A program made the translations under genes and the position numbers. From assembly GCA_001971685.1 (NCBI GenBank), contig CP019326.1, forward strand, positions 992,001 through 1,056,000: a stretch of DNA of 64,000 bases. The letters are read 5' to 3'. Below are positions 16,100 to 24,196 of this stretch, one piece after another; the stretch's first letter is position 1, and each line of letters opens with the position of its first letter. This DNA is from Halomonas sp. 1513 (GTDB lineage: Bacteria > Pseudomonadota > Gammaproteobacteria > Pseudomonadales > Halomonadaceae). Below the pieces are notes generated by a model. It was not told where the DNA came from. It ran no database searches and saw only the letters and a list, made by a program, of their open reading frames with translations.

Positions 16100-18304
16100 A
16101 TGAGCGATAACGACAAGACCCCGCCGGCTGCCGGACGCGGTGCCGATGAGGGGGCCGAGAACAAGGACGCCAAAGAGCTACTCGCCGAAGGCGTCGACGA
16201 AGAGGTCATCGAGTCCAATCGCCGCCTGTTTACCGGCTGGCAGTGGGCGCTGTTCGGCGGTCTGGCGATTGCCTACTCGCTGTTCCACCTGATCACCCTC
16301 AACGTGATCCCGATGGAGACCTGGTCGTACCGGGTGATCCACATCGCCGGCGCGCTGATCCTTGGATACGGCCTCTATACCGGCGCGCGCTTCGCCTCTG
16401 ACACCCATCAGGCGGCGCCCAAGTGGCAGGCCGTGCTGGCCGGGCTGCTGCTGCTGCCGGCGCTCTACGCGCTGCTGCAGACCTTCCTGATGTGGCGCGC
16501 CATTGCCGGCGGTGCCCAGCGCATCGAGCCGCATATCGAGGCCTGGCATTACGGCTATCCGCTGATCCTGGCCACCGCCGCGGCCATCGTGATGTCGTGG
16601 CTGTATCGTCAGGTGCGTGAGAAGTTCGCGCTGCCCGATCTGGTGCTGATGGTCTGCGCCCTGGCCAGCGCCGGCTACTTCCTGGTCATCTACAACACCC
16701 CGCTGCGCATGTCGACCGGCACCTCCTTCGCGCCGATGGGGATCTCCTACGCGGCCATCGCCGGCTCGCTGCTGATTCTCGAAATGACCCGCCGGGTCAC
16801 CGGCAATGCGTTGGTGATCATCTCGCTGGTGTTCCTTGCCTATGTCTGGGGCGGGCCCTATCTTCCCGGTTTCCTCGGCTACCCGGGCCTCTCGGTGGGG
16901 CGCTTCTTCAGCCAGGTGTATACCGATGCCGGGATCCTCGGCCCGACCACCGCGGTGTCGTCGACCTACATCATTCTGTTCATCATCTTCGCCGCCTTCC
17001 TGCAGGCCTCCAAGGTCGGCGACTACTTCGTCAACTTCGCCTTCGCCGCCGCCGGCCGCGCCCGCGGTGGCCCGGCCAAGGTCTCGATCTTCGCCTCCGG
17101 CCTGATGGGCATGATCAACGGCACCAGCGCCGGCAACGTGGTCTCCACCGGCTCGCTGACCATCCCGCTGATGAAGAAGGTCGGCTATCCGGCGCGCAGT
17201 GCCGGGGCGATCGAGGCCGCGGCCTCCAGCGGTGGCCAGATCATGCCGCCGATCATGGGTGCCGGCGCCTTCATCATGGCCGAGATCACCGGTATTCCCT
17301 ACCGCGAGATCGCCGTGGCGGCGCTGATCCCCGCCGCGCTGTACTTCCTCTCGGTGTACTGCATGGTCGACTTCGAGGCGGCCCGCAAAGGCATGCGCGG
17401 CATGCGCAAGGACGAGATCCCGCAGTTCCGCCGGCTGGTCAAGCAGGTCTACCTGTTCGCGCCGATCATCATCCTGATCGCCGCGCTGTTCATGGGCTAC
17501 TCGGTGATCCGCGCCGGCACCCTGGCCACCGCCTCGGCGGCCGTGGTCAGCTGGCTGTCGCCGCACAAGATGGGCATTCCCTCGATCCTGAGGGCGCTGC
17601 AGCTGGCCGGCACCATGTCGATCCAGATCATCGTGGTGTGTGCCTGCGCCGGCCTGATCGTCGGGGTGATCTCGCTGACCGGGGTCGGTGCGCGCTTCTC
17701 GTCGCTGCTGCTTGGCCTGGCCGGGGTCAGCCAGCTGCTGGCGCTGTTCTTCGCCATGTGCATCTCGATCCTGCTGGGCATGGGCATGCCGACCACGGCG
17801 GCCTATGCGGTGGCCGCCTCGGTGGTCGCGCCGGGCCTGATCGGGATCGGCATCCAGCCGCTGGTGGCGCACTTCTTCGTGTTCTACTTCGCGGTGATGT
17901 CGGCGATCACGCCGCCGGTGGCACTGGCCGCCTATGCGGCCTCGGGGATCTCGGGGGCCAACGCCATGGAGACCTCGACCACCTCGTTCAAGATCGGGCT
18001 GGCGGCCTTCATCGTGCCGTTCATGTTCTTCTACAGCCCGGCGATCCTGATGGAGGGCAGCGGCATGCAGATCCTGCGCGTCGCGGTGACCGCGACGATC
18101 GGCGTGGTGATGCTCGCCGCCGCCGTGCAAGCCTGGTACTTCGGGGCGGTCAAGTCGTGGCAGCGGCTGCTGCTGCTGGCCGGCGCGATCTGCATGATCT
18201 ATGGCGGCATCTATACCGATATTGCCGGCTTGCTGGTGGGCGGCGGCCTGCTGATGCTGCAACGGCGTCAGTCTGGTGATCGCCCGATGCCCGGCACCAC
18301 CTGA
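16100..18304 (+). CDS. TRAP transporter fused permease (4TM/12TM)
   Basis: A 734-residue integral membrane protein matching the TAXI-associated fused small and large permease subunits. A charged cytoplasmic N-terminus of about 40 residues precedes a first block of four or five membrane helices (WQWALFGGLAIAYSLFHLIT and following). The large DctM-like domain follows, with the conserved loops GMINGTSAGNVVSTGS, SSGGQIMPPIMGAGAFIMAE and LLGMGMPTTAAYAVAASVVA. I chose the ATG at 16100, nine bases from the GGAG, over the ATG at 16091 that directly abuts it. It works with the TAXI receptor encoded just upstream. The fused arrangement is standard for TAXI systems. Confidence 0.9.
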   Translation: MSDNDKTPPAAGRGADEGAENKDAKELLAEGVDEEVIESNRRLFTGWQWALFGGLAIAYSLFHLITLNVIPMETWSYRVIHIAGALILGYGLYTGARFASDTHQAAPKWQAVLAGLLLLPALYALLQTFLMWRAIAGGAQRIEPHIEAWHYGYPLILATAAAIVMSWLYRQVREKFALPDLVLMVCALASAGYFLVIYNTPLRMSTGTSFAPMGISYAAIAGSLLILEMTRRVTGNALVIISLVFLAYVWGGPYLPGFLGYPGLSVGRFFSQVYTDAGILGPTTAVSSTYIILFIIFAAFLQASKVGDYFVNFAFAAAGRARGGPAKVSIFASGLMGMINGTSAGNVVSTGSLTIPLMKKVGYPARSAGAIEAAASSGGQIMPPIMGAGAFIMAEITGIPYREIAVAALIPAALYFLSVYCMVDFEAARKGMRGMRKDEIPQFRRLVKQVYLFAPIIILIAALFMGYSVIRAGTLATASAAVVSWLSPHKMGIPSILRALQLAGTMSIQIIVVCACAGLIVGVISLTGVGARFSSLLLGLAGVSQLLALFFAMCISILLGMGMPTTAAYAVAASVVAPGLIGIGIQPLVAHFFVFYFAVMSAITPPVALAAYAASGISGANAMETSTTSFKIGLAAFIVPFMFFYSPAILMEGSGMQILRVAVTATIGVVMLAAAVQAWYFGAVKSWQRLLLLAGAICMIYGGIYTDIAGLLVGGGLLMLQRRQSGDRPMPGTT

Positions 18305-18326
18305 CCCCCGGCCATGGAGTGCCCCT

Positions 18327-18353
18327 GCGGCCCGCCTCATCGAGGCGGGCCGC
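18327..18353 (+). terminator. Terminator after the TRAP operon
   Basis: A perfect 12-bp GC-rich stem GCGGCCCGCCTC/GAGGCGGGCCGC with a three-base loop lies 23 bp after the permease stop. No T-run follows, so it may act as an mRNA-end stabiliser or a weak terminator. Confidence 0.6.
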
Positions 18354-18525
18354 CTGCGTTGGCGGCGCGACTTGCCAAGTGCGCCGATGTGAACTTGACT
18401 GGATAGTCGAGAGGTCGCCTTTTGTCGCTCGCGGCGCTGGCAGATCGCGCTGAACTTTTCTATGGAAAATATTTCCAATATAGTGAAAGTCACAGCCATG
18501 GAGATAACAACAGAGGACGCGACCC

Positions 18526-18945
18526 ATGATGACCAATCCGCTGACCAGCAAACGTCCCGATACCCTGGGCATCCACGATGGGCGCCTGGCGGAGTGTCCG
18601 CCTACGGCCAACAGCGTCTGCAGCCAGGCCAACGACGATGCCCACTATGTCGAGCCGCTGGACCCGGGCGATCGCTCCAAGGCCCAGCTGATGCGGCGCC
18701 TGCAGACGGCGCTCGCCGGCTGCGAGGATGCCGTGATCGTCACCGCCTCGGAAGACTACATCCACGCCGAGTGCCGCTCGCCGCTGTTTGGCTTCGTCGA
18801 CGACCTAGAATTCCTGTGGAGCGAAGAGGAGGGCGTATGCCACGTGCGCAGCGCCTCACGGCTGGGGGTGACCGACCTGGGCAAGAACCGCGCCCGCGTC
18901 GAGAAGCTGCGCATGCTGTTGGAAGGCTGGGGGTTCTGCGAATAG
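18526..18945 (+). CDS. DUF1499 domain protein
   Basis: A 139-residue protein with the DUF1499 pattern: ECPPTANSVCSQANDDAHYVEPL, then VIVTASEDYIHAECRSPLFGFVDDLEFL, and SASRLGVTDLGKNRARVEKL. DUF1499 proteins are widespread, often small lipoproteins or attached to thioredoxin-fold proteins, with no established function. This copy has no signal peptide, so it is likely cytoplasmic. The endonuclease V gene starts 33 bp downstream on the same strand. An AT-rich stretch (gaaaatatttccaatatagtgaaagt) 40-70 bp upstream is a plausible promoter. Confidence 0.8.
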   Translation: MMTNPLTSKRPDTLGIHDGRLAECPPTANSVCSQANDDAHYVEPLDPGDRSKAQLMRRLQTALAGCEDAVIVTASEDYIHAECRSPLFGFVDDLEFLWSEEEGVCHVRSASRLGVTDLGKNRARVEKLRMLLEGWGFCE

Positions 18946-18978
18946 GCCCCGTCAAGGCAGGCATCTGCACCGGGAGGC

Positions 18979-19644
18979 GTGGTGACGGCGCTGCATGATT
19001 GGTCGCTGACGCCGAGCGCGGCGGTTGCCCTGCAGCGCGAGCTGGCGCCGCGACTGATCCTCGAGGATCGGGTCGAGGCGGTAGCGACCATCGCCGGTGT
19101 CGATATCGGTTTCGAGGCGGCGGGCGAGATCACGCGGGCGGCGGTCGTGCTGCTGGCTTGGCCCTCCCTCGAACGCCTCGAGCAGCACGTTCATCGTGAA
19201 CCCACCCGCATGCCCTACGTGCCCGGACTGCTCTCCTTCCGGGAGGTACCCGCCGCGCTGGCCGCATTCGCTAAGCTGCAGCGGCGCCCCGACCTGGTCA
19301 TGGTCGACGGCCAGGGCATCGCCCACCCGCGTCGCCTGGGCGTCGCTGCGCATCTTGGTCTGTGGCTGGATCTGCCGACCATTGGCATTGCCAAGTCGCG
19401 CCTGTGTGGCGAGTACGGCGAGGTGCCTGTGGCCAGGGGCGAGTGGACGCCGCTCACGCATCGCGGCGAGACCATCGGTGCGGTGCTCCGATCACGCCAG
19501 GGCGTAAAGCCGGTGTTCGTCTCCCCGGGGCATCGCCTGAGCCTGACCACCGCGGTCGACTGGGTGGTGCGCTGCCTGGGGCGCACCAAGCTACCCGAGC
19601 CGACCCGGCTGGCCGACCGCCTCGCCTCGCGGCGGGGCAGTTAG
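18979..19644 (+). CDS. nfi: Endonuclease V
   Basis: A 221-residue deoxyinosine 3' endonuclease. Family marks are present: GVDIGFE with the metal-binding Asp42, YVPGLLSFREVPA with the catalytic-core Glu, and LVMVDGQGIAHPRRLGVAAHLG with the second Asp and conserved His. It nicks DNA one nucleotide 3' of hypoxanthine in alternative excision repair. The start is one of two consecutive GTG codons (18979 or 18982) after CGGGAGG. It is close behind the DUF1499 gene and convergent with the aldo/keto reductase gene, whose stop is 9 bp away. Confidence 0.93.
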   Translation: MVTALHDWSLTPSAAVALQRELAPRLILEDRVEAVATIAGVDIGFEAAGEITRAAVVLLAWPSLERLEQHVHREPTRMPYVPGLLSFREVPAALAAFAKLQRRPDLVMVDGQGIAHPRRLGVAAHLGLWLDLPTIGIAKSRLCGEYGEVPVARGEWTPLTHRGETIGAVLRSRQGVKPVFVSPGHRLSLTTAVDWVVRCLGRTKLPEPTRLADRLASRRGS

Positions 19645-19653
19645 ACAGCGCTA

Positions 19654-20595
19654 CTAGACAATATCCAGGGGAACGTCCTGTTCAGGGGCCGGAAAGGCGG
19701 CATCGAGCCGCGCGATGGCCTCGTCGTTCAGCGTGATATCCAGCGCCCGGGCGTTCTGCTCGACGTGCTCGCTGCGCACCGCCTTGGGAATCGCGATCAC
19801 GTCGCGCTTGCCGTCCAGCGGGCGAATCGCCCAGGCCAGCAGCAGCTGGGCGGGGGTGACGCCCAGGCCGGAGGCGACCTCGAGCACCTCGGGGTGGGTC
19901 AGCAGGCTGTCGCGCAGGCGGCCGCCCTGGGCGATGGGGCAGTAGGCCATCAGCGGCATGTCGTGCTGGCGCAGCCACGGGCGCAGGCGCCGTTCGATGC
20001 CCCGCGAGCCGAGGTGATAGAGCACCTGGTTGGTGGCGCACTCGGCGCCGCCGGGCAGTGCCGCCAGGCTGGCCATGTCGTCGGCGTCGAAATTGGAGAC
20101 GCCGAAACGCAGGATCTTGCCCTGCTCGCGCAGCCGCTCGAAGGCCTCGAGGGTCTCGTCGAGAGGCACGCTGCCCGGCCAGTGCAGCAGGTAGAGATCG
20201 AGGTGGTCGGTGTCGAGGCGCGTGAGACTCGCTTCGCAGGCGGCGATGGCGCTGTCGCGCCCGGCATTCCAGGGGTAGACCTTGGAGACCAGGAAGGCTT
20301 GATCGCGGCGTCCGGCCAGGGCTTCGCCCACCACCCGCTCGGCGCCGCCCTCGGCGTACATCTCGGCGGTATCGATGACGCTCATGCCCAGTTCCAGCCC
20401 CTGCTGCAGGGCACGTACCTCGTCATGGTGGGGGGCCAGGCCTTCGCCCATGTACCAGGTGCCCTGGCCGATGGCGGGCAGCTCGACGGCGGGCTGGTGG
20501 GCACTGGCTGGCATGCTGACGCAGGCGGGTTGACGGGCGGTAGCGGCGGGGCCCATGGTGGTGTCCTCCGATGACATGATGGAAATCTGTTTCAT
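19654..20595 (-). CDS. Aldo/keto reductase
   Basis: A 313-residue NADPH-dependent reductase of the AKR superfamily. It has IGQGTWYMGEG, the catalytic Asp and Tyr in VIDTAEMYAEGGAERVVGEAL, a Lys in AFLVSKVYPWNAG, and the HLDLYLLHWPGSVP strand whose His completes the tetrad. The C-terminal IAIPKAVRSEHVEQN binds the cofactor phosphate. It resembles the YeaE/DkgA-like group that reduces methylglyoxal and other carbonyls. The N-terminus before AVELPAIGQGTW is about 35 residues longer than usual and poorly conserved; the real start may be the ATG at 20577 or 20556. The gene is divergent from the DUF1415 gene. Confidence 0.85.
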   Translation of the reverse strand: MKQISIMSSEDTTMGPAATARQPACVSMPASAHQPAVELPAIGQGTWYMGEGLAPHHDEVRALQQGLELGMSVIDTAEMYAEGGAERVVGEALAGRRDQAFLVSKVYPWNAGRDSAIAACEASLTRLDTDHLDLYLLHWPGSVPLDETLEAFERLREQGKILRFGVSNFDADDMASLAALPGGAECATNQVLYHLGSRGIERRLRPWLRQHDMPLMAYCPIAQGGRLRDSLLTHPEVLEVASGLGVTPAQLLLAWAIRPLDGKRDVIAIPKAVRSEHVEQNARALDITLNDEAIARLDAAFPAPEQDVPLDIV

Positions 20596-20667
20596 GGCAT
20601 GCTGGCTCAGGATAGGCGCCTTTGCAATGCGACGCGCTATACTGCTGTGTCAACCGAGGAACCCGAT

Positions 20668-21240
20668 GTGAATGAAGTCCCAAGCCCCGATATCCACTGC
20701 GTGGCGGCGACGCGTCGCTGGGTCGAGCAGTTCGTGGTCGGCCATAGCATATGCCCGTTTGCGGCCCGTGAGGTCGAGGCGGGTCGCGTCCGCTATCTGG
20801 CCGTCTCGGCCGCCGATTGGACCACGCTGTTGACGACCCTGATCGAAGAGTGCCGCCGCCTCGATGACTCCGCGCAGATCGAGACCACGCTGCTGGTGAT
20901 CGCCGACGGCGCCGAGGACTTCGATGACTACCTCGACCTGCTGGCGCTGGCCGAGGCGCTGCTGGTCGACCAGGGCTATGAAGGCGTCTATCAGCTGGCC
21001 AGCTTCCACCCTGACTACTGTTTCGCCGACGCCGCCGAAGACGCCGTCGAGAACTACACCAACCGCTCGCCGTGGCCGCTGCTGCATCTGCTGCGCGAAG
21101 CGAGCCTCAGCGCGGTGCTCGAACACCACCCCGACCCCGAGGCAATCCCTGAACGCAACATGGCGCTGATGGCCGAACTGGGCAGGGCGCAGTTGGCAGC
21201 GTCGCTGACGAAGCTACAGGGCTCGCCAGCGGCCGAGTAA
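20668..21240 (+). CDS. DUF1415 family protein
   Basis: A 190-residue protein with the DUF1415 layout: ATRRWVEQFVVGHSICPFAA (a conserved Cys-Pro-Phe), then TTLLVIADGAEDFDDYLDLL, and the aromatic block YQLASFHPDYCFADAAEDAV followed by NYTNRSPWPLLHLLRE. The family is common in proteobacteria, soluble and of unknown function. The GTG at 20668 is chosen because a GAGG lies 9 bp ahead and family proteins begin close to this point; an ATG 23 codons upstream is less likely. Tpx starts 27 bp later on the same strand, so the two may be co-transcribed. Confidence 0.8.
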   Translation: MNEVPSPDIHCVAATRRWVEQFVVGHSICPFAAREVEAGRVRYLAVSAADWTTLLTTLIEECRRLDDSAQIETTLLVIADGAEDFDDYLDLLALAEALLVDQGYEGVYQLASFHPDYCFADAAEDAVENYTNRSPWPLLHLLREASLSAVLEHHPDPEAIPERNMALMAELGRAQLAASLTKLQGSPAAE

Positions 21241-21267
21241 CGATTTACCCCACCATGAGGAGTGTGC

Positions 21268-21768
21268 ATGAAACAGGTAACCCGTGCTGGAACCCCCGTC
21301 GACGTTGCCGGCGATTTTCCGCAGAGCGGCCAGGCGGCGCCATCGCTGACGCTGACCAATCAGGACATGCAGGACGTCACCCTTGCCGACTTCGCCGGCA
21401 AGCGCAAGGTGCTCAACATCATTCCCAGCGTCGATACCCCGACCTGTGCCACCTCGACGCGCAAGTTCAACGAGCTGGCGTCGAAGATGGCCAATACCGT
21501 GGTGCTGGTGGTATCGGCGGACCTGCCGTTCGCCGCCAAGCGCTTCTGCGGCGCCGAGGGGCTGGACGATGTCATCACCCTGTCGACCTTTCGCCATCCG
21601 GCCTTTCATCGCGACTACGGCGTGGCGTTGTCCAGCGGGCCGATGACCGGCTTGACCGCGCGGGCGGTGGTGGTGATCGATGAACAAGACCGGGTGATCC
21701 ATAGTCAACTGGTCGACGAGATCAAGCACGAGCCAGACTATGAGGCAGCGCTGGCCGCGCTGGACTGA
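21268..21768 (+). CDS. tpx: Thiol peroxidase Tpx
   Basis: A 166-residue atypical 2-Cys peroxiredoxin. The peroxidatic Cys60 is in [16 protein letters not shown] and the resolving Cys94 is in [10 protein letters not shown], the spacing of the Tpx family. The conserved Arg in the C-terminal [12 protein letters not shown] segment is also present. It reduces hydrogen and alkyl hydroperoxides with thioredoxin in the cytoplasm or periplasm. ATG 21268 has GAGGAG ten bases upstream. An OsmC-type peroxidase follows after a hairpin, making a small peroxide-defence neighbourhood. Confidence 0.93.
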   Translation: MKQVTRAGTPVDVAGDFPQSGQAAPSLTLTNQDMQDVTLADFAGKRKVLNIIPSVDTPTCATSTRKFNELASKMANTVVLVVSADLPFAAKRFCGAEGLDDVITLSTFRHPAFHRDYGVALSSGPMTGLTARAVVVIDEQDRVIHSQLVDEIKHEPDYEAALAALD

Positions 21769-21802
21769 TCGATCCTGGCGGCAGCCGTCGCCAGTCGTTG
21801 TG

Positions 21803-21823
21803 ACCGGCCGCCTGGCGGCCGGT
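21803..21823 (+). terminator. Hairpin between tpx and osmC-like gene
   Basis: A perfect 9-bp stem ACCGGCCGC/GCGGCCGGT with a CTG loop lies 35 bp after the tpx stop. No clear T-run follows. It is likely a terminator or mRNA-end structure separating the two genes. Confidence 0.55.
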
Positions 21824-21855
21824 GCTTCCGTACCACGGATAGGATAGGAGATGAC

Positions 21856-22287
21856 ATGAGCATAACCAACAAGGCTTCAGCGCATTGGAAGGGCGATCTC
21901 AAGACGGGCCAGGGATCGGTCTCCACCGCCAGCGGGTCGCTCGACAAGACCCCGTACGGCTTCAAGAACCGCTTCGAAGGCGAACCCGGCACCAATCCCG
22001 AGGAACTGATCGGTGCGGCCCATGCCAGCTGCTTTTCCATGGCGCTGTCGATGATCCTCGGCGAGGCTGGCCTCACCGCGGACAGCATCGACACTCAGGC
22101 CACGGTCAAGCTCGACCAGGATGACAGCGGCTTCAGCATCACCGCGATTCACCTCGAGACCACGGCCAAGATCCCCGGTGCCGACGACGCGGCGTTCCAG
22201 GATGCCGCCAACAAGGCCAAGGCGGGGTGCCCGATCTCCAAGCTGTTCAATGCCGAGATCACCCTCGAGGCGACACTCGCCAACTGA
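21856..22287 (+). CDS. osmC: OsmC-family peroxiredoxin
   Basis: A 143-residue OsmC-type protein. Both redox cysteines are present: Cys59 in GAAHASCFSMALS and Cys125 in KAGCPISKLFN. The Arg39 in YGFKNRFEGEPGTNPEELI is the conserved activating arginine. OsmC proteins detoxify organic hydroperoxides and are induced by osmotic stress, which fits a halophile. AGGAG lies eight bases before the ATG at 21856. The gene ends 10 bp from the convergent amidotransferase gene. Confidence 0.9.
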   Translation: MSITNKASAHWKGDLKTGQGSVSTASGSLDKTPYGFKNRFEGEPGTNPEELIGAAHASCFSMALSMILGEAGLTADSIDTQATVKLDQDDSGFSITAIHLETTAKIPGADDAAFQDAANKAKAGCPISKLFNAEITLEATLAN

Positions 22288-22297
22288 CCTTTCGCGT

Positions 22298-23026
22298 TCA
22301 GCGTGCCTGACGGCCACCCAGCGGGTGGCCGTCTTGCGTTGGGGCGCTCGCGCGACGCGCGGCATGGCGGCTCGAGGCCTTGACCAAGGCGCGAATCAGG
22401 CGCTGCTGCGGGCGGTTGAAAATCAGCCACTCGGGGTGCCATTGCACGCCGATCAGGAAGTCGTGCTCGCGGGACTCGATGCCCTGCACCAGGCCGTCGC
22501 GGTCACGGGCGACGATCTCGATGCCGCGCCCGGCCTTCTCTACCGCCTGATGATGAAGGCTGTTGATGCGGCACCAGCTGACCTTGAGGATACGCTGCAG
22601 CCGGCTGGCGCCGACGATGTCGACGGTCTTGCGCGGCAGCACCGTGCGGCGTCGCTTGAGGCCCTCGTGGGTGGTATAGATATCCGGATCGAGGGTGCCA
22701 CCGAGGTGCACGTTGAGCAGCTGGGCGCCGCGGCAGATGCCGAGTACCGGGCAACCGGTGGGAATGAAACGCTCGAGCAGCTGCAGTTCGAGCTCGTCGC
22801 GCTGGGGGTCGACGCGCACGTCGAGCTGCACCTCGCCGCCGTAGAGGTGGGCTTCGATATCGTCGCCGCCGCCGATGATCAGCCCGTCGAGCGTCTCGGG
22901 GTGGGGGCGTGACGGCGACAGCCGCAGCGGACGGCCGCCGTGACGCCATACGGCGAACCAGTCGAACCACCAGGCAATGCGGCTCTTGTAGTCGGAGGTG
23001 GTAATGCCGATCAGTGGGCGGGGCAT
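22298..23026 (-). CDS. Class I glutamine amidotransferase-like protein (peptidase C26/PuuD-like)
   Basis: A 242-residue GATase-1 fold protein. It starts MPRPLIGITTSD and carries LDGLIIGGGDDIEAHLY, the nucleophile elbow PVLGICRGAQLLNVHLGG, and the His-Glu pair in FLIGVQWHPEWLIFN. It resembles gamma-glutamyl-GABA hydrolase, but it is directly downstream (8 bp) of an amidoligase gene, not in a polyamine operon. In such pairs the amidotransferase is thought to supply ammonia or hydrolyse gamma-glutamyl amides made by the amidoligase (as proposed by Iyer, Aravind and colleagues for amidoligase systems). GAGG precedes the start. The 3' end contains a hairpin-forming stretch at 22311-22333 that may also terminate the opposing transcript. 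Confidence 0.82.
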   Translation of the reverse strand: MPRPLIGITTSDYKSRIAWWFDWFAVWRHGGRPLRLSPSRPHPETLDGLIIGGGDDIEAHLYGGEVQLDVRVDPQRDELELQLLERFIPTGCPVLGICRGAQLLNVHLGGTLDPDIYTTHEGLKRRRTVLPRKTVDIVGASRLQRILKVSWCRINSLHHQAVEKAGRGIEIVARDRDGLVQGIESREHDFLIGVQWHPEWLIFNRPQQRLIRALVKASSRHAARRASAPTQDGHPLGGRQAR

Positions 23027-23034
23027 GCGACTCC

Positions 23035-24042
23035 TCAGGACTCTTTCATCCAGCTGCGTAGCTTGTCCAGCCAGCGCGTCATGGGTGATAGCGTGTGGTG
23101 CGCGAGATACTCCTGCGAACGCTCTTCCAGGCGCTCGAGGTCCGCGGCGAGGATCTCGACCTCGACCCACAGGTTCCACTCCACCACCGAGCCCCACTGC
23201 GGTGCCGACAGCTGGGCATTGGGTAGTCGATAGTGATAGGTGGGGCGCGGCTTGATCAGGGCATCGCTGAACATGGCGTCGGGATAGTCGGGGCGCAGGT
23301 AGCCAAACAGCGGGAACAGGTCGAGTTCGCGGTTGCGGGTCGGATTGTGCTGGATATAGTCGCCGATCAGGGTGTCGAGGTCCGGTCGGTAGTCGGGGTC
23401 GAGCACCAGGATCGCGTAGGCCTTGGGAAAGGGGTTGGCGTGGGGCAGGACCTCGCGGGTGATGTCGATGTCGATCTGATCGCGCAGCCACTCGGCGAGC
23501 AGCAGATAGGCGCGCAGATGGGCAAGGATCGAGTCGACGCCGAGGTCCGGCACTTCGGGGTTGAGGTGCAGGCCGAAGCCGTAGAGCAGGCTGGCGTCGG
23601 TTCCCTTGGCGCCGTGTACGCGCAGCGCATCGAACAGCGCATCGAGCGCGTCGAGCTGGTCCCAGGGCACTGGCGGGCAGACGATCTCGGTGGGTACCAG
23701 GCCGGCCACCACGTCGCCGATCAGCTCGCGGGTCTTATTGTGAAATTCGACCCGCATCTGGTGGCGCTGGCGATCCCATTCGGCATCGCTGATAGGGGCT
23801 TGATCGATGACCTTGGCATCGGGATGCGCGACCTGGGCGTCCAGCTCGATACCGAACTCGCCCCAGCGGGTGCCCTCGACCTTGAGGCGATGGGGGCTGA
23901 GCACTACCACCTGGCCGCCGAACAGCTCGCAGACCAGTTGGGCGGCGTTGGCGGGGGTGATGCCGGCAAATTCGATCTCGACGCCGACACGCCGCGTCTG
24001 GCCTTCTACGGTCTGGGGTGTCGGGGGTGGGCGCACATCCAT
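23035..24042 (-). CDS. Amidoligase family protein (Amidoligase_2, glutamine synthetase-like)
   Basis: A 335-residue protein of the COOH-NH2 amidoligase family. The start of the fold shows RRVGVEIEFAGIT, the Glu-x-Glu strand that binds metal in this family. It continues with WGEFGIELDAQV, a TEIVCPPVPWDQLDAL segment and ASLLYGFGLHLNPEVPDL with a conserved His. These enzymes are predicted to use ATP to join a carboxylate to an amine, making small peptides or amides; no product is established for this group. I chose the ATG at 24042 with GGAG 8 bp upstream. The amidotransferase gene follows on the same strand, forming a two-gene operon. Confidence 0.82.
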   Translation of the reverse strand: MDVRPPPTPQTVEGQTRRVGVEIEFAGITPANAAQLVCELFGGQVVVLSPHRLKVEGTRWGEFGIELDAQVAHPDAKVIDQAPISDAEWDRQRHQMRVEFHNKTRELIGDVVAGLVPTEIVCPPVPWDQLDALDALFDALRVHGAKGTDASLLYGFGLHLNPEVPDLGVDSILAHLRAYLLLAEWLRDQIDIDITREVLPHANPFPKAYAILVLDPDYRPDLDTLIGDYIQHNPTRNRELDLFPLFGYLRPDYPDAMFSDALIKPRPTYHYRLPNAQLSAPQWGSVVEWNLWVEVEILAADLERLEERSQEYLAHHTLSPMTRWLDKLRSWMKES

Positions 24043-24196
24043 GCCGGGCTCCACTGCAGCGATGACGGGTCAGCGCTCAGCCTAACATAAGCCAGCGGCG
24101 CGACACGCTACCCTAAAGAGGGGTGATGCATGTGCCGCCTTTACCGCGGCCGCGGGTCTGTGCAGACTCTGCGGCTACCACTTGATTGGAGGAAGC

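Noticed and set aside
16178..18499. 773-codon frame opposite the TRAP permease
   Set aside because: It is Arg/His/Gly-rich antisense of a well-supported membrane protein; long false frames are common in GC-rich DNA.
22311..22333. Perfect hairpin ACGGCCACCC/GGGTGGCCGT as an intergenic terminator
   Set aside because: It lies inside the last codons of the amidotransferase gene; it may still help end the opposing transcript, but it is not intergenic.
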